From Polaribacter atrinae (GTDB lineage Bacteria > Bacteroidota > Bacteroidia > Flavobacteriales > Flavobacteriaceae): a DNA stretch of 64,000 nt. Below, piece after piece: positions 16,825 through 25,459 of the stretch. The stretch is taken from positions 184,501 to 248,500 of the forward strand of contig NZ_CP150660.1 in assembly GCF_038023995.1 (NCBI RefSeq), read 5' to 3'. How positions within the stretch are numbered: position 1 is the stretch's first letter; each line of letters starts with the position of its first letter. The translations under genes and the position numbers were made by a program. Under the pieces are notes generated by a model. That model searched no databases. It saw only the letters and a list, made by a program, of their open reading frames with translations, and was not told the DNA's origin.

Positions 16825-16896
16825 GTATTCTTTAATTTAAAGAACAAGACTTCAGTTGCATCTTTGTATCATCATTAACCATTAAAACAACAACTT

Positions 16897-17310
16897 ATGA
16901 AACTTATTTTCGCAATTTTAGTAACTGTAATGCTATTCATTACAAACACAGTAACAGCTCAGAACAACACAATTACAGCAACTGTTGTAAATATTACTTC
17001 AGATACTGGTAAAGTAGCCTTTGCTTTATATGACAAAACAAATTTTAGATTAAAACCTTTACAATCTAATAATGTGATTATTGATAAAGGAAAAAGTACA
17101 GTAACTTTTAAAGACATAGAAGCTGGTGAATATGCTATTATTTGTTTTCATGATAAAAACGAGAATAGTAAAATGGATTTTAAAACGAATGGAATGCCTT
17201 TAGAGGATTATGGAGCTTCTAATAATAATATGTCTTTTGGCCCTCCTAAATTTGAAGATGCAAAATTTAGCGTTACTGATAAAAATGTATCTTTAGAAAT
17301 TAAATTTTAA
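16897..17310 (+). CDS. DUF2141 domain secreted protein
   Basis: 137 residues with a signal peptide (ends about NTVTAQNN). The mature domain has the pattern of DUF2141: GKVAFALYD, then a central KGKSTVTFKDIEAGEYAII segment followed by CFHDKNENSKMDFK, where the D-x-N-x-N-x-x-D-like loop may bind a metal ion, and GMPLEDYGASNN. Function of the family is not established. It is first in a plus-strand block with a 2TM histidine kinase and is preceded by the 21-bp-phased repeat, suggesting it is an output of that system. Confidence 0.82.
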   Translation: MKLIFAILVTVMLFITNTVTAQNNTITATVVNITSDTGKVAFALYDKTNFRLKPLQSNNVIIDKGKSTVTFKDIEAGEYAIICFHDKNENSKMDFKTNGMPLEDYGASNNNMSFGPPKFEDAKFSVTDKNVSLEIKF

Positions 17311-17341
17311 TAAGTTTCTTTTACAATATCAATTCCTGAAG

Positions 17342-18703
17342 ATGAAAACATCAAACACAAATATCTATAAAAAAATAAAAACTGATTTTATAGTTTGTAC
17401 AAAACTAACCGTCGTTTTTGGAGTTATTTTTATAGTTATTAATCAACAATTTGGTTTAAAAGGAATTGGTTTTACTTTTTTAATTTCGGGAATGTATTCT
17501 TTTACCTTAGGATTAGGAAATGGAATTATTAATGAATATTTAAATACAAAATGGGATTGGGTTAAAGAAACCAATAAAAGGGTTTGGTCCGGAATAATTG
17601 CTACCGTTATATATACTGTTATTGCTGTTTTAATAATTCACTACATTCAATATATACTTCTTTATGGGAATTCGGTTGAAAATTTTTTTAAAGGATATTT
17701 AGTTTGGGTACATTTATTTGCTATTATATTTTCATTAGGTGTAGCTGCTTTTTTACATGCCAAAGGCTTTATGGTCAATTGGAAATCTGCCATGACGCAA
17801 GAAAGCACACAGCAGCAGATTGTAGCAAAAACAGAAATGGCAAAGTTTGAGTCTTTAAAAAATCAATTAGATCCACATTTTTTATTTAATAGTTTAAATG
17901 TGTTAACCAGTTTGATTGGCGAAAATCCTGCGCAAGCAGAAAAATTTACCACAAAATTATCTAAAGTATATAGATATGTTTTAGAACAAAGAAATAAAGA
18001 TTTAGTACCCATTGATGAAGAATTGAAATTTGCAAAAACTTATATGCAATTGTTAGAGATGCGTTTTGAAGATGCTGTAAAATTTAATATTCCAGATAGT
18101 ATAAGTACTAATGAATTAAAAATTGTGCCACTTTCTTTACAACTATTGTTAGAAAATGCAGTAAAACACAATGTAGTTTCTTCTTCTAAACCTTTAACAA
18201 TATCAATTTACGAAGAAGACGGTTATTTAATTATAGAAAACAACGTAAATCCTAAAGAAGCAATAGGAAAAAGCACCAAAGTTGGGTTGCAGAATATTGC
18301 AGATAGATATGGGTTGATCACTCAAAAAGGAGTGAAAATAGAAAACAACAACAAAATTTTTAAGGTGAGTTTACCTCTCTTATATAAAATGAACGATATT
18401 ATGTACACAGACGATTTAGAAAATAGCAAATATGTAAAAGCAGTAGAAAGAGTAGAAAAATTAAAGGAGTTTTATCAGAATTTAGCCTCTTACTGTATTG
18501 TAATTCCTTTTTTAATTTTTATTAATTTAAGATTCTCTCCGGGGTTTCATTGGTTTTGGTTTCCAATTTTTGGATGGGGAATGGGATTAGCATTTCACTT
18601 TTTAGAAGTAAATAATTATAATATTTTCTTAGGGAGTAATTGGGAAGATAGAAAGATTAAAGAAATGATGGATAAAGAGAACCAACATAAAAATAGAAGA
18701 TAA
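17342..18703 (+). CDS. LytS/YpdA-type sensor histidine kinase fused to a C-terminal 2TM domain
   Basis: 453 residues. Four transmembrane segments (roughly 18-36, 40-60, 82-105, 120-140), then the His_kinase domain with the phospho-acceptor His179 in QLDPHFLFNSLN and an N-box in LLLENAVKHN. The catalytic region is followed by a PF13239-like 2TM domain from about residue 360: charged helix, two membrane helices with FHWFWFPIFGWG, and the closing NWEDRKIKEMM. Such kinases normally partner LytTR regulators, one of which lies at 20091. The stop overlaps the next start (TAATG). The kinase-2TM fusion beside free 2TM proteins is unusual in density. Confidence 0.9.
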   Translation: MKTSNTNIYKKIKTDFIVCTKLTVVFGVIFIVINQQFGLKGIGFTFLISGMYSFTLGLGNGIINEYLNTKWDWVKETNKRVWSGIIATVIYTVIAVLIIHYIQYILLYGNSVENFFKGYLVWVHLFAIIFSLGVAAFLHAKGFMVNWKSAMTQESTQQQIVAKTEMAKFESLKNQLDPHFLFNSLNVLTSLIGENPAQAEKFTTKLSKVYRYVLEQRNKDLVPIDEELKFAKTYMQLLEMRFEDAVKFNIPDSISTNELKIVPLSLQLLLENAVKHNVVSSSKPLTISIYEEDGYLIIENNVNPKEAIGKSTKVGLQNIADRYGLITQKGVKIENNNKIFKVSLPLLYKMNDIMYTDDLENSKYVKAVERVEKLKEFYQNLASYCIVIPFLIFINLRFSPGFHWFWFPIFGWGMGLAFHFLEVNNYNIFLGSNWEDRKIKEMMDKENQHKNRR

Positions 18704-19026
18704 TGGAACGAGAATTTACACAAGAACAGAAATATATATTAGCTAAAAATAGAGTCGAAAAAATTGCTAAGTTTTATAAGCACATGGCAACGTATGTGGT
18801 TGTAAATATTTTTTTAAGTGCAATTTTTATTGTTGGAGATGTAAATGACGGAGACACTTTTAACGAGGCGTTGTTTAATTATCATAATTATAAAATTTGG
18901 TTTTATTGGGGAATTGGGATTGTTTTTCAGGCTTTAAATACTTTTGGGTTGTCGTTATTTCTAGACAAAGATTGGGAACAAAAGAAGATTGAGAAATATA
19001 TGAACGAACAACATAAAAGAAGATAG
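18703..19026 (+). CDS. 2TM domain protein 1
   Basis: 107 residues. A basic helix (KNRVEKIAKFYKHMATYVV), two membrane helices, the FWGIG/YWGIG-type turn and a closing DKDWEQKKIEKYM helix: the 2TM domain alone. First of four free copies, overlapping the kinase stop by one base, so translation is coupled. No enzymatic motif; role probably in membrane association or modulation of the kinase. Confidence 0.85.
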   Translation: MEREFTQEQKYILAKNRVEKIAKFYKHMATYVVVNIFLSAIFIVGDVNDGDTFNEALFNYHNYKIWFYWGIGIVFQALNTFGLSLFLDKDWEQKKIEKYMNEQHKRR

Positions 19027-19028
19027 AA

Positions 19029-19316
19029 ATGGAATCTAATTTTACAGAACAACAGCGTTTTTATAAAGCTCAGAAAAGAGTGAAAAAGATAAAAGGATTT
19101 TATACACATTTAAGTGTTTATTGTATTATAATTCCCGTAATCATTTTTACAAACTTAAAATTCGAACCTCATTTTCATTGGTTTTGGTTTTCTGTTTGTG
19201 GTTGGGGAACAGGACTTTTCTTTCACTGGTTATCCGTTTTTGGATTTAACTTATTAGGGTTAGGGAAAGACTGGGAAGAAAAGAAGATTCAAGAATTTAT
19301 GAACGATAAAAATTAA
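19029..19316 (+). CDS. 2TM domain protein 2
   Basis: 95 residues, same architecture: KRVKKIKGFYTHLSVY, two membrane helices with HFHWFWFSVCGWGTG, and GKDWEEKKIQEFM. The FHWFWF motif makes it the copy closest to the C-terminal domain of the kinase at 17342, so that fusion may have arisen by joining such a unit. Two bases separate it from the previous gene. Confidence 0.85.
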   Translation: MESNFTEQQRFYKAQKRVKKIKGFYTHLSVYCIIIPVIIFTNLKFEPHFHWFWFSVCGWGTGLFFHWLSVFGFNLLGLGKDWEEKKIQEFMNDKN

Positions 19317-19320
19317 GGTT

Positions 19321-19656
19321 ATGCAACAAGATTTTACGCAAGAAGTGAGTTACATAAGAGCGAAAAAGAGAGTAAAAGCTATTAAAGGTTTTTACGTGCA
19401 TTTAATAGTGTACGTTTTGGTAAACATTTTTATAAGCGGAGTTATTATTTTTGGCTTAACACAAAGTGGTTACAATCTTGTAGATACATTTTCTAATTTT
19501 GGGGTGTATTCTACGTGGCTTTTCTGGGGAATCGGAATGTTTTTTCATTGGATGGGAGTTTTCGGGTTTCAATCTTTAGGTTTTGGTAAAGATTGGGAAG
19601 AAAAGAAAATAAAAGAATTGATGGATCAGGAAGATGAGTACAGTAAAAAAAGATAA
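19321..19656 (+). CDS. 2TM domain protein 3
   Basis: 111 residues, 2TM domain: KRVKAIKGFYVHLIVYVLVN, then a longer loop between helices (TQSGYNLVDTFSNFGVYS), WLFWGIGMFFHWMGVFGF and GKDWEEKKIKELM. Four bases after the previous copy. The inter-helix loop is the variable part of these copies and would face the outside or periplasm if the termini are cytoplasmic. Confidence 0.85.
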   Translation: MQQDFTQEVSYIRAKKRVKAIKGFYVHLIVYVLVNIFISGVIIFGLTQSGYNLVDTFSNFGVYSTWLFWGIGMFFHWMGVFGFQSLGFGKDWEEKKIKELMDQEDEYSKKR

Positions 19657-19659
19657 TAG

Positions 19660-19971
19660 ATGGAGGATTTAACGGATAAAAAATTAATGAAAGCAAAACT
19701 AAAAATTGAAGAAATTAAAAAATTCTACAAGCATCTAGTAACATATCTTTTAGTCAATCTATTTTTAACCTTTGTGTGGAAGTTTTCTTTTAAATTATTT
19801 GGAAATTTTATAATAAGTAATCAAATTGATGAAGAAGGTTTTATACATATTCCTATTTGGTTTATTTGGGGAATTTTCCTTGCTCTTCATGCTTTAAAAA
19901 CGTTTGGTTTTCTTAATATATTTGGTAGAGATTGGGAAGAAAGAAAAATGAAGGAATTTATGAAAGAGTAA
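19660..19971 (+). CDS. 2TM domain protein 4
   Basis: 103 residues, most diverged copy: KLKIEEIKKFYKHLVTYLLVN, long polar loop (ISNQIDEEGFIHIPI), WFIWGIFLALHALKTFGF, and GRDWEERKMKEFM. Three bases after copy 3. It ends the tight array; a 119-bp gap follows before the LytTR regulator. Confidence 0.85.
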   Translation: MEDLTDKKLMKAKLKIEEIKKFYKHLVTYLLVNLFLTFVWKFSFKLFGNFIISNQIDEEGFIHIPIWFIWGIFLALHALKTFGFLNIFGRDWEERKMKEFMKE

Positions 19972-19990
19972 AAAAAGGCTCAAAGTTCGT

Positions 19991-20032
19991 TTATGTCATT
20001 GAGAAATAAGCTTTTTAAGCGATGGAGGAATC
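19991..20032. repeat. degenerate GTCATTG-type repeat remnant
   Basis: The gap between the last 2TM gene and the LytTR gene contains TGTCATTGAGAAATAAGC and GCGATGGAGGAATC, words resembling a decayed member of the GTCATTGCGAGG repeat family. Weak call. Confidence 0.35.
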
Positions 20033-20090
20033 TAAATAGTTGAATAATAACAGATACAAATATCAGAAGAAGTCTAAAATTTAATAAAAA

Positions 20091-20846
20091 ATGAATGTAT
20101 TAATAATTGAAGATGAAAAACCTGCAGCAAGAAGGTTAAACCGAATGTTAGCAGCATTAAATTTAGAAGTTCAGCAGATGTTACATTCTGTAGAAGAGTC
20201 TTTAAATTGGTTGCAAAACAATGAACATCCAGATTTAATATTTTTAGACATTCAACTTTCTGATGGTTTGTCTTTTGAGATTTTTGAAGAAATTGAAGTA
20301 AAATCTGCCATTATTTTTACGACTGCTTATGATGAATATGCATTAAAAGCCTTTAAGCTAAATAGCATCGACTATTTATTAAAACCTTTAGATGAAGACG
20401 AACTAAAAGTTGCGGTAGATAAGTTTAAAGAACATCAACCAAAACAAACAGATGTTCAAGTAAACTTAGATGATATTCGTAGATTATTGGTAAACCCAGT
20501 AGATAGAAAATTTAAGAAAAGACTGACAATTAAAGTAGGACAGCATATAAAAATTATAAATATAGATGAGGTAGAGTGTTTTTACAGCGAAAATAAATCG
20601 ACCTATATTCATACCAAGGAAAATAGAAATCATCTGTTAGATCATTCTTTAGAGTGTTGGCAAGAACAATTAAATCCGGAACATTTTTTTAGAGTAAACC
20701 GTACTTTTATAGTAAACATAAATGCGATAAAAGACATTATTGCCTTTTCTAATTCTCGTTTAAAATTGATTTTACATTCGTATACCGAAACAGAAATTAT
20801 TGTAAGTAGAGAACGTGTAAAAGATTTTAAAAATTGGATTGACTGA
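20091..20846 (+). CDS. LytTR-family response regulator
   Basis: 251 residues. Receiver domain with acidic EDE at 7-9, phospho-acceptor Asp53 in IFLDIQLSDG, Thr in FTTAYDEYA and Lys in YLLKPLDED; LytTR DNA-binding domain from about residue 145 with FYSENKSTYIHT and FFRVNRTFIVNI. This is the usual partner of LytS-type kinases such as the one at 17342. Probable targets include the block itself, through the 21-bp-phased repeat at 16795. Confidence 0.92.
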   Translation: MNVLIIEDEKPAARRLNRMLAALNLEVQQMLHSVEESLNWLQNNEHPDLIFLDIQLSDGLSFEIFEEIEVKSAIIFTTAYDEYALKAFKLNSIDYLLKPLDEDELKVAVDKFKEHQPKQTDVQVNLDDIRRLLVNPVDRKFKKRLTIKVGQHIKIINIDEVECFYSENKSTYIHTKENRNHLLDHSLECWQEQLNPEHFFRVNRTFIVNINAIKDIIAFSNSRLKLILHSYTETEIIVSRERVKDFKNWID

Positions 20847-20948
20847 AACCGTTAATTTACTCTTAAAGGAAACCTTAGGTTTGTTGTTAAATTTGTCTGC
20901 ATGCGTATTTTCTTATAACTTCGCTAAGCTCTGATAATTGGACTTTGA

Positions 20949-20968
20949 AACGATGTGATATCATCGTT
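20949..20968. promoter_or_regulatory. 7-bp inverted repeat upstream of NTF2-like gene
   Basis: AACGATG (20949-20955) and CATCGTT (20962-20968) flank a 6-bp centre, 33 bp before the ATG at 21001. Could be an operator or chance in AT-rich DNA. Confidence 0.3.
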
Positions 20969-21000
20969 AACATTAAACTCAATTAAAAAACAGCAACTAA

Positions 21001-21445
21001 ATGGATAATAAAGAAATAATAAAGAAGTTTTACACGTCATTTTCTAATGGAAATGTAACAGGAATGCTAGAATGTTATCATAAGGATATTGTCTTTAAAG
21101 ATGCTGTATTCGGAAAACTAGAAGGCGATAGAGCTTTTAAAATGTGGGAAATGCTACTATCTCAGAAAAAGCAAGACACTATTATTAACTTTAGTAATAT
21201 AGAAACAACTGCAGAAAGCAGAATATCTTTACGGAGACAAAAAAAGAAAAGTTGTTAATAAAGTTTCTGCGGATTTTAAATTTAAGGATGGTAAAATTAT
21301 ACAACATTTTGAAACTTTTGATTTATGGTCTTGGACAAAGCAAGCAATGGGACTTCCTGGTTATTTATTGGGATGGACCTCTTTTATGAGAAATAAAATT
21401 CAGCAAACGACCAACAATCGATTAGATATTTTTATAAATAAATAA
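21001..21445 (+). pseudogene. NTF2/SnoaL-like protein gene with a single-base frameshift
   Basis: The first frame (21001-21258) reads an NTF2-like start, DNKEIIKKFYTSFSNGN and CYHKDIVFKDAVFG, then garbles after TAES and stops. Removing one A from the A run at 21215-21217 restores AEYLYGDKKRKVVNKV, then FKFKDGKIIQHFETFD and LWSWTKQAMGLPG, ending at 21445. The span is 445 bp, one more than a multiple of three; repaired length 147 residues, normal for the family. Either a recent inactivating mutation or a sequencing error at a short A run. Such proteins are small ligand-binding or enzyme folds of unclear role. Confidence 0.85.
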
Positions 21446-21484
21446 GAACGCCTAATTAAGATAAGATTTAATCATTTTAATGAT

Positions 21485-21510
21485 GTTCATTTATCATAAT
21501 ATAAATGAAC
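21485..21510. repeat. 10-bp inverted repeat downstream of NTF2-like gene
   Basis: GTTCATTTAT (21485-21494) and ATAAATGAAC (21501-21510) are perfect complements with a 6-base loop. No T run follows, so termination is uncertain. Confidence 0.5.
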
Positions 21511-21651
21511 GTATCAATGCTAAAATTCCCGAAATTAGAATTGATCAGATTCAACCCAAAATTTAAGAGAAGTTAGATAGTAATACTAAGATTAAATTGT
21601 AAGTATTATGATTTAGTAAAACAATATTATTATATTCACTAAAAAAATACT

Positions 21652-21867
21652 ATGAGCTTAATAACAATTCAAAAATCACATAACGTTTCCGATTTATTTA
21701 TACTAAAAAGTAGTTTAGAGCATGATGGAATTAAATGTTTTTTACTAAATGAATTTACAACTCAAATAATGTCACATATGGGATCATTTGAAGTTGAGCT
21801 ACAAGTTCATGCTGCAGATATAGATAGGGTGAAAGAAATTTTAGCAGAAGTTAATCAAATTGAGTAG
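21652..21867 (+). CDS. DUF2007 family small protein
   Basis: 71 residues. The pattern SHNVSDLFILKSSLEHDGI, CFLLNE, then ELQVHAADIDRVKEIL matches DUF2007 (putative signal-transducing protein, a small alpha/beta fold). Members often sit next to regulators or enzymes and are of unproven function. Freestanding here with gaps on both sides. Confidence 0.8.
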   Translation: MSLITIQKSHNVSDLFILKSSLEHDGIKCFLLNEFTTQIMSHMGSFEVELQVHAADIDRVKEILAEVNQIE

Positions 21868-22218
21868 AATTAACATCAGAAATAAAACGGATAGATTACT
21901 TTAATACTGAAAACATAAAAAAAAATGTAATTGTTTACTCAAATGCTTTTTTAAATATTACTGAACGAACAAAAATAATTGTGGATTAAAACTAAAATAA
22001 AAGTTGTTCTGTAAAGACTACTTTTGTTTTTAGGTAGAAAATATTTTCATTTAAAGGCTCAACTACTTATGGGGTTAAAATTAGTGAACTTATTTTTAAA
22101 TAATTTCTTGGCAATTAAATAATAAGAACTCACTACTTCACTTCAATAATAAACCTAACTTCGCATCCTCATAAAAAAAATACAATTGCTAGGTATTTGC
22201 AATTGAAAAACATACTAC
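21868..22218. other. 351-bp intergenic region
   Basis: No credible ORF. Near its right end a 7-bp inverted repeat (CAATTGC at 22183-22189, GCAATTG at 22199-22205) lies 13 bp before the next ATG, and a TAACTTCG at 22156-22163 resembles a -7 box. Nothing else seen. Confidence 0.5.
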
Positions 22219-23220
22219 ATGAATATTTACCAACAAATAGAAGCAGAAATTAAAGCTGCATCAAACATCGTTATTACAGCACACAAATCTGCAGATGGAG
22301 ACTCTATAGGTTCTTCTTTAGGTTTGCTTTATTTTATAGAAAAACTAAGGAAGAAAGCAGTTGTTTGTCATCCAGATAAAGCACCCGATTTTTTAAATTG
22401 GTTAGATACTTCGTCGATTCTTTTAATGGAAGAAAATCCGGAGGAAGTTACAACACAAATGCAAAAAGCAGATTTAATTTTTTGTTTAGACTATAATGCA
22501 ACCAATAGAGTAGGGCCAGAAATGCAAGCATTGTTAGAAGCAGCAACTTGTAAGAAAATAATGATAGATCATCATTTAAATCCAGAAGAATTTCCTACAA
22601 TCACGGTTTCTGAAACAACAGCATCTTCAACATCACAATTAATTGTAGATTTAATAGAAGAGTCTGGTCATTTAGAATTGTTAGACGAAAAAATAGGAAC
22701 CCCTTTATATTTAGGGATCTTAACAGATACAGGTAGTTTTAGATTCAATTCTGTAAAACCAAGAACACACGAGGTTTTAGGGAAGATTTTAGCAGCAGGA
22801 GTAGAACATCATTTAATTCACGAAAAATTAAGTGACAATAATACAGAAACTCGTTTGCGTCTGCAAGGATATGCAATGAGTGAGAAATTAGAAATTTTAT
22901 ACGATTATAATGTGGCAATTATTTCTTTATCTAAAGAAGAATTGGCAAAATATCAATATAAAAAAGGAGATACTGATAGTTTAGCAAACTTGGTTTTATC
23001 AATAAAAGGAATGAAAGCTGCTATTGTATTTACAGAAAGAGATGGAATAATGAAGATTTCTTTTAGATCTAAAGGAGCAGAAAACCCAGTAAATGTTTTA
23101 GCAAAAGAGCATTTTAATGGAGGTGGACATGCAAATGCTTCTGGAGGTATGAGTGATTTAACTGTTGATGAAACTTTAGAAAAATTGAAAGGATTGATTC
23201 CTGAATATTTTACAAAATAA
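22219..23220 (+). CDS. DHH/DHHA1 phosphoesterase, NrnA-like (oligoribonuclease / pAp phosphatase)
   Basis: 333 residues. Metal motifs of the DHH family: ADGDSIGSSLG, CLDYNATNR, MIDHHLNP (the DHH itself) and GILTDTGSFRF; the DHHA1 domain ends with FNGGGHANASGG. NrnA-type enzymes degrade 2-5-mer RNA (nanoRNA) and/or dephosphorylate 3'-phosphoadenosine 5'-phosphate in the cytoplasm. Single gene followed by a clear terminator. A hairpin lies just upstream of the start. Confidence 0.92.
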   Translation: MNIYQQIEAEIKAASNIVITAHKSADGDSIGSSLGLLYFIEKLRKKAVVCHPDKAPDFLNWLDTSSILLMEENPEEVTTQMQKADLIFCLDYNATNRVGPEMQALLEAATCKKIMIDHHLNPEEFPTITVSETTASSTSQLIVDLIEESGHLELLDEKIGTPLYLGILTDTGSFRFNSVKPRTHEVLGKILAAGVEHHLIHEKLSDNNTETRLRLQGYAMSEKLEILYDYNVAIISLSKEELAKYQYKKGDTDSLANLVLSIKGMKAAIVFTERDGIMKISFRSKGAENPVNVLAKEHFNGGGHANASGGMSDLTVDETLEKLKGLIPEYFTK

Positions 23221-23245
23221 GACCAATTGTCTTTTAAAATTTAAG

Positions 23246-23282
23246 AAGGTTCTAGCTTTATAAAAAGTTAGAACCTTTTTTA
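23246..23282 (+). terminator. rho-independent terminator of the NrnA-like gene
   Basis: 13-bp perfect stem (23246-23258 with 23265-23277), loop TATAAA-like, followed by a T run. Confidence 0.88.
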
Positions 23283-23343
23283 TTTGGTCGGTTTAATTTT
23301 TCTAGAGTAAAACTTTCTTTATTTTTATCAAAATTTAACTTTT

Positions 23344-25389
23344 ATGATGCTGCGTTCTAATGTTCTTAATTTAATAGTGTTAGCTTTATTTTCTTTCTTT
23401 TTTTCTTGTAGTAGTGAAGATGATAACCTGTTTAACGAAAATAAAATACAAACGGAAGTTAAAAAGGCAGACTTGCTTGGGGTTTGGTCTATTTATAAAG
23501 TAGAAGTTAACGGTGTTGAGGTAGCGGTGAATGCAAATTTAGAAGAGTGTGGTAGAGATTTTTTTATCTATAATGCTACAGGTTCTTATGAAGAGTTTGT
23601 ATATCAAGAATCTTATACGTGCACACCTACGCAAAATATTTTAAATTGGACTTTAAATAACGGCATAATTACACTAAGCTCTAATGATAGTAACGATTCT
23701 GGTGTGATGAAAATTAAAAATTTAAGCAACGATAATTTTGTTTTTATAGCTAATATAGACATTGATGGAGATGCAGTTAATGAGGAATATACCTTTACTG
23801 CTTATCGATATTTACCACCAAATGAAGTAGATCTGTATTCTGCAACTTTTCAAAAAAAGGAAGAAACGCCATTTGAAAATCACATAGAGTTTGGTTGGGA
23901 TGCATACAAAGGCTACAATACGTTTGAAAAATACGAAATTTATAGAAGTGGTAAAGCGTGTAATTTAAACGGAGCTACATTATTAAAAACAATTACAGAT
24001 GTTAATTTAAATACATTTATAGACGAAGACCCTTTACCTAACAGTGAAGCGTGTTATTTTTTTAAAATTTATACAGATAAAGGTCTTTTGGGAGAAAGTG
24101 ATCCGAGGTATATAAATACGGAATTCATATTTCCAGAAAATGTATATTTTAAAAATGCAGCAGTAGCAGATAATAAGATAACACTGTCTTGGGAAAAGTA
24201 TGATGGTTATTATTTTTCTCATTATGAGATTAGAGTTCAAGATCAAAATGAGAATTCTAGCCCTAATATAGAAAGTGTAAAAATAATTACAGATATCAAT
24301 ACGACTTCTTTTATAGACGAGAATCCTCCGTATATAAATAATCCTATTTATACCATTTACGCTCATAATATATTTGGTAATATTAGTAATTTAAATGATG
24401 ATAGGTCTATGATAGAAACCAACTTTATTAGACCCGAAATATTAGATTTAAGAGATATACAGTTTTTAAGTTTTGATGCAAAAGAGCAATCATTCTTTTT
24501 TTATGGGAAAACAGAAAATAATTATTATCGATTACTGAAATATAATTACTTAACAAATAAAGTTACTGCAGAGGCCTTTAAACTACCAACAACTTCTAAC
24601 GATGTAGAGATGAGGTTGGTTGATTCTGGTTATGGAAAAGAACTTCTTTTTCAGCAATCTGGAGATTTATGGGTGTATAATGCTGAGACTTTAAATTTTA
24701 AATATTCTTTAAAGCCAGATTATGTATCAATAAATAGTTTTAATTATTTAGATAATGATATCTGGATTTTATCAGATAACGATGATGTTTTTACTTACAA
24801 AAGAAATGGAGAAGAATTTGTAAAAATTGATGAGAAACCACATTTTTCAGAACATCAAGGAAGTTGGAATTATGAAATAACAAAAATAGATAAGAACAAC
24901 ATCCTTTTAAGTCATAATAATGAAGGTAGAGCGATCCATTATTCAGTTACTTCCAATGGAGAAATTACAAATAAAGGTATCAAAGAAATCCCTTTAAAAT
25001 TTGATTATAATAGTGATGTTACCGTAAATAATAATTTAATTCTGAATAAAAAGAGAAATACAATGTATTCTTCAGTTGATTATTCTCAGGTTTTAAATTA
25101 TTCAATACCAAAAACAACCTTAAATTTTAATTTATCAGGAACAGAAATTTATGGAACAAATAATGTTGTTAGCCTAACAGGTCAAGGTGAAGATTATAAA
25201 AAAGAATTGATTATTTATAATCTTCAAGATAAAACGACTACGACTTTAACTACAAAAGGATATCCAAATTTTGTAATGGAAGATGATTTGGGGAATATAA
25301 TTAGTGTGTCTACTAGTTTTCCTAGTAGAAGTTCTTATGGCTTTTCTATCTACGATTCTCCAGGTATTTTTGTAGAAATTATTAAATAA
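23344..25389 (+). CDS. large lipoprotein: lipocalin-like, FN3-like and beta-propeller-like regions
   Basis: 681 residues with a lipoprotein signal (FFFSCSSEDD). Residues about 42-160 (LLGVWSIYKVEVNG, then FVFIANIDIDGDAVNEEYTF) resemble a lipocalin-like domain common in Bacteroidota lipoproteins. Two FN3-like domains follow (HIEFGWDAYKGYNTFEKYEI and KITLSWEKYDGYYFSHYEI), then a long repeat-rich beta region that may be a propeller. No catalytic motif. Probably surface-exposed binding protein; substrate unknown. Start is one of two consecutive ATGs. Confidence 0.75.
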   Translation: MMLRSNVLNLIVLALFSFFFSCSSEDDNLFNENKIQTEVKKADLLGVWSIYKVEVNGVEVAVNANLEECGRDFFIYNATGSYEEFVYQESYTCTPTQNILNWTLNNGIITLSSNDSNDSGVMKIKNLSNDNFVFIANIDIDGDAVNEEYTFTAYRYLPPNEVDLYSATFQKKEETPFENHIEFGWDAYKGYNTFEKYEIYRSGKACNLNGATLLKTITDVNLNTFIDEDPLPNSEACYFFKIYTDKGLLGESDPRYINTEFIFPENVYFKNAAVADNKITLSWEKYDGYYFSHYEIRVQDQNENSSPNIESVKIITDINTTSFIDENPPYINNPIYTIYAHNIFGNISNLNDDRSMIETNFIRPEILDLRDIQFLSFDAKEQSFFFYGKTENNYYRLLKYNYLTNKVTAEAFKLPTTSNDVEMRLVDSGYGKELLFQQSGDLWVYNAETLNFKYSLKPDYVSINSFNYLDNDIWILSDNDDVFTYKRNGEEFVKIDEKPHFSEHQGSWNYEITKIDKNNILLSHNNEGRAIHYSVTSNGEITNKGIKEIPLKFDYNSDVTVNNNLILNKKRNTMYSSVDYSQVLNYSIPKTTLNFNLSGTEIYGTNNVVSLTGQGEDYKKELIIYNLQDKTTTTLTTKGYPNFVMEDDLGNIISVSTSFPSRSSYGFSIYDSPGIFVEIIK

Positions 25390-25459
25390 GTAAAACAAAC
25401 TCTTTAAATAATTTCACAACAATCAAACTTTGATTATTTTTATCAAAATTTAGTTTTAA

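Larger units (their letters stand above)
16281..16896. other. 616-bp divergent intergenic region with structured segments
   Basis: Separates the arg operon from the 2TM/LytTR block. It contains a segment with complementary ends (16334-16463), a small GC-rich hairpin at 16537-16550 in otherwise AT-rich DNA, and a direct repeat at 16795-16824. A minus-strand TAAATTTG lies at 16664-16671 (read on the reverse strand), which if used would give the arg operon a leader of about 380 nt. No credible ORF. Confidence 0.6.

Noticed and set aside
16281..16896. tRNA or small structured RNA gene
   Set aside because: No cloverleaf, TPsiC or anticodon pattern found by eye; only partial pairing, reported as a candidate element instead.
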